DNA of 13,993 nt. Origin: Verrucomicrobiales bacterium. GTDB lineage: Bacteria; Verrucomicrobiota; Verrucomicrobiia; Limisphaerales; UBA9464. The position numbers and the translations under genes were made by a program. The notes beneath the pieces are model-generated. The model was not told the origin of the DNA. It saw only the letters and a program-made list of their open reading frames with translations, and did not search any database. Where the stretch lies: contig DLVS01000237.1 in the NCBI GenBank assembly GCA_003445095.1, forward strand, positions 1 to 13,993, in the 5' to 3' direction. This document shows positions 6,941 through 13,993 of the stretch, piece by piece. Position 1 is the first letter of the stretch; each line of letters opens with the position of its first letter.

Positions 6941-8803
6941 CTACGACTCGTCAGTAATCTTAATCAGCGCGACTTCCGTCGGGTGCTGGGTGAGGGGTCG
7001 GCGGCCGGTTTCCACCCAGACTTCGGCAGGGAAATCGCCGCCAGGCCCACGTCGGGCTTCGATGATCCCCATCTTATCCCACTCCCCGATGAACTTGTTA
7101 ATGGCCGGACCCGAAGGATAGATCTTCGGCGGGTAGGTGGGCAGTTCGGCATAACGGATGCCACGAAGCCATTTGCGACGCTGGGCGAAGGCAAAGGCGG
7201 TCTGCTTGTCGCCGGTGGACGGGCGGGAATCCATGAGCACGCGGTACTGATCCTCGGTCAACACGTCATTCGGAACCCGAGCCGGCCAGAATGTCGGCAG
7301 GTAATCGTCCACGTAGGGCAAATACGCCGAAAGGCACGAGGAGGTATCGGCCTGCCACGGAACGGCCATCCAGCGAGTGACGTCCCCGGGGAAGCAACCA
7401 TCCAGCGGTCCTTTGGCAGCCAAGGCGATCGACGAAGTAAGTTGGGCGCCCCAGTCGGGCACTTTTCCAGTGCGGCGTTTGAGGCGAAACGGCGCGCGAT
7501 ACATCGATTCGTGCCGCATGGGCCAGGTGAACTCCGCTCCGGGATGAAATGGTCCGCCGAGGGCCTCGTCCAATACGGCGCGGTCGATCTGGCGCACTTG
7601 CTCCGCTGGCGAGAGCTCATCCCAGGTGACCGCGGGTGCGACGCCGTCGGCCACGAAGTTCCCTTCCACCCATTGTTCGAGCCATCGGTATTGGGTCCCG
7701 AGAATGGCCATCCATTCACGAGGGTCCGTCGTCGAAGTGTTGAGCGTGACCGCGTCGCCATAATACGGAGGTTGGGCTGCGGGAACCGGATATTGATAGT
7801 CGGCATTCCTGAACCAACCGAAAATGGTGGAGCGGAGTGTCTGGGTGGCACTAGAGGGGTCATTGAGCTTCTTAATGAGTTCCGGATTCTCGAAGTCGGT
7901 GGGGGTGCCAAAACCAAAATCCCGGGCCATCCCGGCGTTAACCCATTGCTGTCGAGTGAATCGTTGTAGCAATGGATATATCTGCTCAGAGAACCGGGGC
8001 TTAGCCGGAAGCAAGGAAGGATCGAGCCGAGTGGCGACTTCGAAAACCAGATCGTAACCGGTGACCACGCCCAGCACGCCGGGTGCATAATCGGGCGGCC
8101 CCACCACCACCCAAGCGCCGGTCGCCTGGTGGGACCGGCCCCGATATTCAACCGTCGCTTCGATCGGACCGTCGGACGTGTCATCATACCAACCCAAGTT
8201 GTTGGCGAAAGTGGTCGCGGGCGCGCCGGTGTGGCTGGCTGAGTGACCCCGTCCGCCGAGGAAGATCAGTCGCCCGCCTTCGTCCGTACGCACCTCACCG
8301 AGGTAAACCCGGGTGCCCAGGAACTTCCCGGTCAGGGAGTATTTCCCGGCGCCTTTGGGATTCTGATTCCGGCCGCTGATTGCCACCGCGGGAGGAGTGA
8401 TGGCTAGTCCCGCGCGAGCTGCGCCCACCACATCCGCGTTGCGTCGGGCACAAGCCACTCCCGGAGCGGTGTTGGTGCCCAAGGAAGCTGGGATATCGAG
8501 AGCCTGGAGAAAGTCGTACCAAGCGGCCTTGGTGTTCGCGACTTCGACCTTCCACGTGATCCTGGCCTCTGACGCAGTGATCTCCTTGACGACTTTCCCG
8601 CGACGGTTCAGCCCATAGATCCGAAAGCGTGCCGCCATGCGTTTGAGGCGTCCTTGGGCGTCTCGGTATTGGCTTTCGCGCGGACCGCCTGGCACTTCGG
8701 GTCCGAAATAGTATCCCGCGGGACTATTGCCGACTCGGGCAAGGCCGATAGAAGGATAAATGGCGAAGCGTACGATAGCGTCCTCAGTCTTGGCGGTGCT
8801 CAT
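6941..8803 (-). CDS. lodA: LodA/GoxA-like CTQ-dependent amine or amino-acid oxidase
   Basis: This 620-residue protein belongs to the LodA-like quinoproteins, oxidases of amino acids or amines (lysine epsilon-oxidase LodA, glycine oxidase GoxA) that release H2O2 and an aldehyde or keto product. The N-terminus shows the family start RFAIYPSIGLARVGNSP (12-28), followed by FGPEVPGG. The C-terminal half has FHPGAEFTWPMRHES (419-433), PWQADTSSC (482-490) and TFWPARVPN (504-512). Cys490 and Trp506 are the expected CTQ pair, and Asp486, four residues before the Cys, matches the aspartate (Asp512 before Cys516 in Marinomonas LodA) needed for Trp oxygenation. At 620 residues it is shorter than LodA (about 726). 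No signal peptide is present, which is usual for the family despite extracellular activity in some members. It is the first gene of the probable lodA-lodB-tcmP-radical SAM unit. No strong Shine-Dalgarno precedes ATG 8803. The substrate cannot be deduced. Confidence 0.9.
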   Translation of the reverse strand: MSTAKTEDAIVRFAIYPSIGLARVGNSPAGYYFGPEVPGGPRESQYRDAQGRLKRMAARFRIYGLNRRGKVVKEITASEARITWKVEVANTKAAWYDFLQALDIPASLGTNTAPGVACARRNADVVGAARAGLAITPPAVAISGRNQNPKGAGKYSLTGKFLGTRVYLGEVRTDEGGRLIFLGGRGHSASHTGAPATTFANNLGWYDDTSDGPIEATVEYRGRSHQATGAWVVVGPPDYAPGVLGVVTGYDLVFEVATRLDPSLLPAKPRFSEQIYPLLQRFTRQQWVNAGMARDFGFGTPTDFENPELIKKLNDPSSATQTLRSTIFGWFRNADYQYPVPAAQPPYYGDAVTLNTSTTDPREWMAILGTQYRWLEQWVEGNFVADGVAPAVTWDELSPAEQVRQIDRAVLDEALGGPFHPGAEFTWPMRHESMYRAPFRLKRRTGKVPDWGAQLTSSIALAAKGPLDGCFPGDVTRWMAVPWQADTSSCLSAYLPYVDDYLPTFWPARVPNDVLTEDQYRVLMDSRPSTGDKQTAFAFAQRRKWLRGIRYAELPTYPPKIYPSGPAINKFIGEWDKMGIIEARRGPGGDFPAEVWVETGRRPLTQHPTEVALIKITDES

Positions 8804-8844
8804 GGCGTTTGGGTGCGCGAACCGTCAACGGCCTCAGCGAGAAC

Positions 8845-8907
8845 GTCAATTAACGATCAGGAGGTCCTGGGTTTCTGAAATGCCGTTAGTTGACCTGGCC
8901 CAGGACC
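8845..8907 (-). promoter_or_regulatory. interleaved stems (pseudoknot topology) upstream of lodA
   Basis: Stem A is GTCAATTAACG (8845-8855) with CGTTAGTTGAC (8884-8894): 11 pairs, one of them T-G as DNA on the plus strand. Stem B is GGTCCTGGG (8863-8871) with CCCAGGACC (8899-8907): 9 perfect pairs. The left arm of B lies inside the loop of A, which is an H-type pseudoknot topology. It sits 42-104 bases before the lodA start, so it could be a lodA leader element; alternatively the arms are protein-binding inverted repeats, since GTCAA/TTGAC half sites occur at 8824, 8845 and 8890. Strand is a guess. Confidence 0.3.
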
Positions 8908-8982
8908 GTGTCTCTGCTCCGGCGGAGCCACTCGCCCACGGATTGTGGCGACTCGTCGAGCCAGAAGTGTCCAATCTTTTCG

Positions 8983-9020
8983 GTGCAACCTTTTGTGGCA
9001 CCTGCAACAAAAGGTTGCAC
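8983..9020. repeat. perfect 14-bp inverted repeat (hairpin) in the divergent region
   Basis: GTGCAACCTTTTGT (8983-8996) is the exact reverse complement of ACAAAAGGTTGCAC (9007-9020), with a 10-base loop. No T-run follows on either strand, so a simple intrinsic terminator is unlikely. It lies about 180 bases upstream of lodA on one side and just ahead of the giant gene on the other, so it could be an operator, a shared regulatory hairpin or a REP-like genomic repeat. The rest of 8804-9050 holds the interleaved stems, an AGGAGGT at 8859-8865, and no recognisable promoter boxes. Confidence 0.6.
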
Positions 9021-9050
9021 GTGAGAGGAAGAGAGGACGGGGTTGGCAGG

Positions 9051-12000
9051 ATGCGCCCTCTCGCTCCTAGTGCGGCGATTTCTGTTCGACGCCTGCGGAC
9101 GATTTCGGGCATTACAGGCGCATTGAACCCGTTAATCGGATCTGGATTCCGATTCCAGACATGCCGCGCCAGCGGCGTCAGGTTCGCGCCACATCACCGC
9201 AGCCGTTCACGTTTTCCCGATTTACGGCTTCGGGTTGGCGCATCGGGATGGTGGCTCGCCGTTCGATTTCTGTTCATTTGGTCGATCCTGGTGCGCGGGT
9301 TCGTCCAAGCCGCAGATTCACCGGCGAACGAAGATCCTTGGGCCACCGCGTTCGCCGATCTACCGGCAGTGGAACATCACGGCGATCTCGCCCAAGTAGC
9401 TCAGGGTGTTGCCGCCAGCGCGCGGTATGCCGAATTGATTGAGGAGAAGTTGACGGGAAAATGGTTCGCGGCGCTGGTCGCGTTGGAGAGCGAGAGGCTC
9501 AACTCCATTGTCGGCCGGTTCGAGACCCGGCGGGGATTCTTCGAGTTCATCGAGAACCACGGCGCAGTGGTCGATATTTGGGTCTACACGGCGGATGGTC
9601 GCACCGAAGACGGTGTTTTCGGACGAAGGTTGAATGCCATGGAGTTGGCTGATCTCCGACAGAATTCTCCCGACACGCCCACCTTCCTTACCCTGACGTT
9701 TCGCGAATCCGATTCTGGACCCATCCAACGCTGCCGGGTGGAATTTGGGTTTCAGGCGGCTGGGGAAGCGTTGGTTCGTAATTTGGCTTACCAACGGTCT
9801 CGACAACTGCAATTGACCGCGCGCCAAATCCTCTCGACCCGCGATGAAAATCACCGACTCAACGCACCGATCCAATGGGACGCGCTTGAGCGGGCATTTG
9901 AAGACGGCTCGTTTCCGATCAAGCCCCTGCCACCCCGGCCCGAGGGAAGCGCCAATCTCTTCGTCGCCTTTGAATTCGCCGTCGATGAGGATGGCAATTT
10001 TTCCCGGGTCGTCCGCGCTTACCGCGAAGACGACATCGAGCGTGAAATCTTTGACGGTCAAGTACGTCTTTGGCTTAGGCGGCTTGGTGAAAGCACGGTT
10101 TCGGCGCGGGCCTTTCGACGAATCCCGTTAGGTGATGGGCTTGAGCCGGCACCGCATCCCCTGACCGGGCGTGAGTTTGTCGAAATACGGATCGAGAACC
10201 CGGACGAGCCTGATCCCCGTCGGTGGAACGTTTTAGATTTCGGCGAACCGGAAGTGTTACAGCAACTGGCACTCGCCCGTTTCGGCTTGATCAACGCGCA
10301 CCTCGAACACCGGCGCAAGGTGCTCGATCTGAAACGAGCGAATCTGGACATGATCTTCGCGCCGCTTTTCGCCGGACTGAACATTGGCGGCGGGGTTTCG
10401 GGAGTCGGTTTTCCCATCGGCGCCGGGGCGCAACTGGGTTACAACGTGATTGCCGGTCCGCGGTTCATTCCCAAGGTGCCGACGGCGGAAGAAATGCGGG
10501 AGCTGTTCTTGTTGCTCGCGGCGCGCCAGCGGCATCCCACCTTGCGTTTGAAGCCCGACGCATTCTTGACTCCCTCCGACCTCGACACCTTGCGCGCCGA
10601 CTTCTCAAAACTGACGGAGGCTCAAGTTCGCGACACGCTCGAAGGCCTGAGTGATAGTGACCTGAAAGCGATGCTGGCGCTCGCGAAGCAGGCCAATATG
10701 GATGCCAAATATACACTCCTCGTAAACATTCTGAGCGGCGCAGCAGTGGTCAGCGGCCAGGCCAATTCGGGGGCGATGCGGGATCTTTTCAACAACCCCT
10801 ATTTTGCGCTGAATGGGGATGTTTATATCAACTATATCATCGCCGCGGCGGTGGGGGCCCAATACTTGACCCCGAACAATGGCACAAGTCTGTACTCCCT
10901 GGTTCGCGGAGAGGGGATGGCCAAGGACTGGGCGCAATACATCGGCGTTTCGTTCGACATCCGCGCGCTGATGAACAGCGTGTCGCGGCTCCGATTCCGC
11001 TCGCTGGCCGATAAGGAACTTCGGATGCCGTTTCCCTACGCGTCCCGGATGAGAGATCTCGCGGCGTACGAAGTGCGCATCTTTGGATACCCACTTCTGC
11101 TTTTTTATAAACGCGGTCTACTGAAAGATGACCTGAAGGCGTACAACAACGATTACGCATATGGTCTGATTGGTCGGACGATCGTCGTGCATTTTCCCAC
11201 GCGCGAATCGATGGAAGCCGAGATTCGGACCGGCCGCATGGTGCCTTTGGGCTATGTAAAAGTATCGGACGGCAAAGGCGGATTGCGGGATTCGAACCTG
11301 GCTGTATTCGCTTATACCATTCCCGATGGCCGTCATCGCAGGCGGATCGCGATGATCATCTACGGACTTAAGGCGTATGGCGAATACTCGGCGACCATCG
11401 ACCGCGAAGTGAGGCGCTTCCGCGAATATGAGAAGGGTCTTGCCGACGGGCTGGTGATCGAGCAACTCGTAGAAGCCGAGGACGCGGCAACGTTGCCGGT
11501 CACCGCTTTTGAGCCCCAATTGTTCCGGGGCAAGACGGCCCTCCACGAGAAGTACGGAACGTTGTTCGCCTGGCTCGTCGAATGGCGACGACACCTGCAG
11601 CGCCACGAGCTCGGCCTTCCGCCTGTGCCGGAGGACGTCAACACGTTGGAAGCGGTCCGCAGCGGGCTCGCGGCCCTGGGGGTGCGGACTGACGAGGAGG
11701 GACCCGATCCGTTGCTGGGCGTGGATGCCGAGAACAGCAGCCTTCGGTATGTGGCCTATATCAACGGGCACCGGCGGGTGGTACAGTTGACGGCGATCAC
11801 AAGCCTCGCCGGAATTGGTGAGGAGTTGGAGCGGGTTCGTGAAGGAGCGGCGATTGAGGCGGCACGACGGGATGCGGTCGCGCCAGGTGGCGCGGGTGTG
11901 GCGTTCCTCAACTCCGTGGTTGAACACGAGGGGCGGCTTCAAGTCGGTCCGCTGGTTCGCGGGGCGGACGGTTCGGTTTTTGGAGCGGGACTACGCCGGA

Positions 12001-13993
12001 CAGCGGCGGAACTTGAACCTGTCTTCGCCGCACTCGACCGCCTCCCCGTCACGAACCGCGCTCGCCTGGAACAGCAAAACTATTCCGGAGCCGTGCTCGA
12101 CCTCGATGCTGACGGCGATGGACGGAGCCAAAGAGTCGCCATCAGTTTGGAGTTTCCCTTGGGTGAGGTTCGCCGACTGCGCACGAACTCGATCACGGGC
12201 GCGACCGAAGTCGAAGTGTATCAACGCGGCCGCCTTCACGAAATCATTTCGAGCTATCTCGTGGTCGCGGTTGACCGGGATGACTTGGGCCGTGAAACGG
12301 GAACGCGAACATTTTTAAACCTCGGTTCATTGGCCGAGCCCCGAAAAGGCCCGTGGCTGGAACAGACTCGCACTTTGAAATCCTGGACCCTTGCCGGGGC
12401 ATCGGCCTGGGAGGAACCCTACGCAGCTCGCTTGCAGCGCCTGCGCCTGAGTCGCGTCACCGGCGACTGGACCCGAGAAACGTTCGGATTGTTTTCGTCG
12501 CCGGTCGAAGTCGTCAGTGAGTCCCTGATCACCACCAATCAATTCGGCGCGAATGGCCGACTGGAGCGAGCAGTGGCATTCGCAAACTTGGCGGCAGACG
12601 ACGGGAGAACCCGGGGTCCACCGACACCGGTGGTTCGGCCCGTGCAAGGTGTCGTGCGTTTCGAGTCCACCGTCGGCGCGTTCGAACCGGAAGGCCTCTT
12701 GACGCTGCAACGTCGCGACGCGGTAACGGGACAGCGTACCGTCGAGAAACGCAACCTGGCGCGCCTGGGCCGCCTTGAATTCGAGGAATCCGTCGACCCA
12801 TTCGACGGCACCCGTGAATTTGTTACCCGCATCACCCATGAGTACGATGACTCATTCCTGTTTGGCCAAGTGCCCCGCCGGGTGGTGACGACCGCAGCCT
12901 CAGGGCAACCACTGGCCGACCTGAGAATCTTGGCCGTCGATCCCCTGGTTCGACAGACGCGTGGAGTGGAGACGGATTTTACCGGTGCGACGCGGACCAA
13001 CCTGTGGTCGGCGCGCTGGGATCGGCCAGTGCAAATCGACACGGCGCTGCGCACGACCACGAACCGTTTCGACGTCGCGGGGCTGGAGATCTCTGGAGTC
13101 ACCCGGACTCGCGACTCCGGCGAAGAAGTTGCCCGCTTTGCTGGACGATTCGATCCGAGTACTCGGGAATGGGTAATCCAACGTGATCTTTGGTTTCAAC
13201 CGGGCCTCACAAATCGCAGTGAGGTGACGGCCTTCAGTCCCGGTGGGCGGGTGTTGCGTAGCCAAACCGCTCAAGTGTTGGAAACTCGCCCGCTGTACGA
13301 CCCCGACGGCATCGCTCGCAGCAATACTGTTTGGTTCGCGGAAACCAGCCCGGGGACATTTGAACGGTTGGCCAAGATCGAGACCGACTTTCGCTGGACC
13401 AACGGTGTGCGCACCGCCCGAATTCAGAGCTTTCTAGGTGGAAGTCTTCGTGATGAGTACCGAGCTTCGACCGACGCGGAAGGTCGGATCATTGAGGACG
13501 GCCAACGCGCCTGGCCCGGGCTGAGTTTGGTAAACCGGATTCGCTACGATGGAGGGACCGAGCGAGTTCAGCGCGCCGAGGAATTTCAGAATGAACGCCT
13601 CCGGACGACGTTCGTTCCTCAGACGGTTCAGCCGCCGACGAATGGGATTTCGCTCTTGCCGGTCCAGGTCACTCCCGCTTGGGGATTGGTTTCCACGCAG
13701 TTCATGGTCGTAGGTGATCCGTTGGGGCGATCGCGCGAAACGGTGCTGGAAGACGGAGGGCGGATCCGAACCCTCGAATGGTTTGCCGGCTCCGCAATAG
13801 CCCGGCGCACCGAAGCGGTGGGCCGCGATGGCAGGGTTACGGGACGGACTGAACTCATACCGGCCGCCGGGAACGAAGGAGGGATTCCGTTCGATCGAAT
13901 GATCCGACGGCTGGTTAGTCCGTGGAACCAAGAATCAACCGTCGAGGAAGTCGCGTTGGCTCAGGGTTCCGGAGTCGCCGTCTATGCACAAGC
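9051..13993 (+). CDS. giant exported protein of unknown function with RHS-like DxxGR motifs (3' partial)
   Basis: A single frame stays open from here to the window end (1,647 codons from ATG 9051), with no stop. I do not recognise a family. A signal-peptide-like stretch, GWWLAVRFLFIWSILVRGF then VQA/ADSP, lies at codons 66-89 (9243-9317), so export is likely, but it is far from ATG 9051; TTG 9123 is the nearest upstream start and would leave 40 residues ahead of it. After it come a mixed region (about 88-430), a glycine-rich hydrophobic stretch (434-466, with GLNIGGGVSGVGFPIGAG), a mainly helical part with DVYINYIIAAAVGAQYL (590-606), and an aromatic stretch around 668-706. From about 1,017 the character changes: DLDADGDG (1017-1024) resembles a calcium-binding DxDxDG loop, and later segments carry beta-rich units with motifs such as DDLGRE (1077), TDAEGRI (1474), GDPLGRSRE (1555) and GRDGRV (1591), reminiscent of degenerate YD/RHS repeats. 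Cell-surface or secreted location is inferred. Confidence 0.8.
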   Translation, partial: MRPLAPSAAISVRRLRTISGITGALNPLIGSGFRFQTCRASGVRFAPHHRSRSRFPDLRLRVGASGWWLAVRFLFIWSILVRGFVQAADSPANEDPWATAFADLPAVEHHGDLAQVAQGVAASARYAELIEEKLTGKWFAALVALESERLNSIVGRFETRRGFFEFIENHGAVVDIWVYTADGRTEDGVFGRRLNAMELADLRQNSPDTPTFLTLTFRESDSGPIQRCRVEFGFQAAGEALVRNLAYQRSRQLQLTARQILSTRDENHRLNAPIQWDALERAFEDGSFPIKPLPPRPEGSANLFVAFEFAVDEDGNFSRVVRAYREDDIEREIFDGQVRLWLRRLGESTVSARAFRRIPLGDGLEPAPHPLTGREFVEIRIENPDEPDPRRWNVLDFGEPEVLQQLALARFGLINAHLEHRRKVLDLKRANLDMIFAPLFAGLNIGGGVSGVGFPIGAGAQLGYNVIAGPRFIPKVPTAEEMRELFLLLAARQRHPTLRLKPDAFLTPSDLDTLRADFSKLTEAQVRDTLEGLSDSDLKAMLALAKQANMDAKYTLLVNILSGAAVVSGQANSGAMRDLFNNPYFALNGDVYINYIIAAAVGAQYLTPNNGTSLYSLVRGEGMAKDWAQYIGVSFDIRALMNSVSRLRFRSLADKELRMPFPYASRMRDLAAYEVRIFGYPLLLFYKRGLLKDDLKAYNNDYAYGLIGRTIVVHFPTRESMEAEIRTGRMVPLGYVKVSDGKGGLRDSNLAVFAYTIPDGRHRRRIAMIIYGLKAYGEYSATIDREVRRFREYEKGLADGLVIEQLVEAEDAATLPVTAFEPQLFRGKTALHEKYGTLFAWLVEWRRHLQRHELGLPPVPEDVNTLEAVRSGLAALGVRTDEEGPDPLLGVDAENSSLRYVAYINGHRRVVQLTAITSLAGIGEELERVREGAAIEAARRDAVAPGGAGVAFLNSVVEHEGRLQVGPLVRGADGSVFGAGLRRTAAELEPVFAALDRLPVTNRARLEQQNYSGAVLDLDADGDGRSQRVAISLEFPLGEVRRLRTNSITGATEVEVYQRGRLHEIISSYLVVAVDRDDLGRETGTRTFLNLGSLAEPRKGPWLEQTRTLKSWTLAGASAWEEPYAARLQRLRLSRVTGDWTRETFGLFSSPVEVVSESLITTNQFGANGRLERAVAFANLAADDGRTRGPPTPVVRPVQGVVRFESTVGAFEPEGLLTLQRRDAVTGQRTVEKRNLARLGRLEFEESVDPFDGTREFVTRITHEYDDSFLFGQVPRRVVTTAASGQPLADLRILAVDPLVRQTRGVETDFTGATRTNLWSARWDRPVQIDTALRTTTNRFDVAGLEISGVTRTRDSGEEVARFAGRFDPSTREWVIQRDLWFQPGLTNRSEVTAFSPGGRVLRSQTAQVLETRPLYDPDGIARSNTVWFAETSPGTFERLAKIETDFRWTNGVRTARIQSFLGGSLRDEYRASTDAEGRIIEDGQRAWPGLSLVNRIRYDGGTERVQRAEEFQNERLRTTFVPQTVQPPTNGISLLPVQVTPAWGLVSTQFMVVGDPLGRSRETVLEDGGRIRTLEWFAGSAIARRTEAVGRDGRVTGRTELIPAAGNEGGIPFDRMIRRLVSPWNQESTVEEVALAQGSGVAVYAQ
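9243..9311 (+). other. predicted signal peptide segment of the giant protein
   Basis: In the frame of the giant gene this encodes an Arg-containing n-region end, a hydrophobic core FLFIWSILV and a V-Q-A motif suited to signal peptidase I, followed by the polar sequence ADSPANEDPW. The upstream frame is Arg-rich and lacks any ATG or GTG between 9054 and 9290, which leaves TTG 9123, ATG 9051 or an earlier codon as the start. Confidence 0.55.

Noticed and set aside
8760..8830. Plus-strand start with a lipoprotein-like N-terminus (hydrophobic run ending FGCANRQ) feeding into the giant gene frame
   Set aside because: The stretch is antisense to the conserved lodA N-terminus, the residues before the Cys do not fit a lipobox well (Leu/Val/Ile missing at -3), and the following sequence is not protein-like; kept only as one start option.
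8884..8907. Possible -35 box TTGACC on the plus strand and an integron attC-like core
   Set aside because: No acceptable -10 box follows at 16-18 bases, and the GTT/AAC cores do not fit the attC consensus.
8846..9112. Minus-strand 88-codon reading frame in the divergent region
   Set aside because: It has no recognisable domain, an Arg/Ser-rich composition, and overlaps the inverted repeats and the 5' part of the giant gene's frame; it looks like chance in GC-rich DNA.

Overview
The window is GC-rich bacterial chromosomal DNA (about 60% GC by eye) with seven protein-coding genes, two of them cut by the window edges. No rRNA, tRNA, transposase, CRISPR array or phage gene was found. The gene mix (an MGH1-like family 63 glucosidase, an AcpH-type protein, a LodA/LodB quinoprotein pair, a TcmP/radical SAM pair and a very large exported protein with RHS-like motifs) suggests an environmental member of the Verrucomicrobiota or a related PVC-group lineage. 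That assignment is inferred from gene content and general impression, because no rRNA or other marker gene is present.

Layout. A plus-strand glycoside hydrolase, missing its N-terminus, fills 1-2655. It converges on a minus-strand block. Read in the direction of transcription, that block is lodA-like (8803-6941), lodB-like FAD protein (6936-5791), tcmP (5743-4835), SPL-like radical SAM protein (4838-3726), a 258-base gap with a hairpin, and acpH-like (3467-2814). The first four genes are packed tightly: gaps of 4 and 47 bases, then a 4-base ATGA overlap. They probably form one transcription unit. Divergent from lodA, a giant exported protein begins somewhere in 8760-9123 and is still open at base 13993.

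How the genes may work together. LodA-type proteins carry a cysteine tryptophylquinone (CTQ) cofactor built within the polypeptide with help from the LodB flavoprotein. The expected Asp, Cys and Trp residues are present here. TcmP looks like a Rossmann methyltransferase-type protein and is translationally coupled to a radical SAM enzyme of the spore-photoproduct-lyase-like group, so together they look like a two-gene modification module of unknown target. Whether that module serves the quinoprotein or is only an operon neighbour cannot be decided from this sequence.

The most novel parts are the giant exported protein, which I could not assign to a family and whose start is truly ambiguous; the TcmP/radical SAM pair and its linkage to lodAB; and the structured divergent region 8804-9050, which has a perfect 14-bp hairpin and a pair of interleaved stems with pseudoknot topology.
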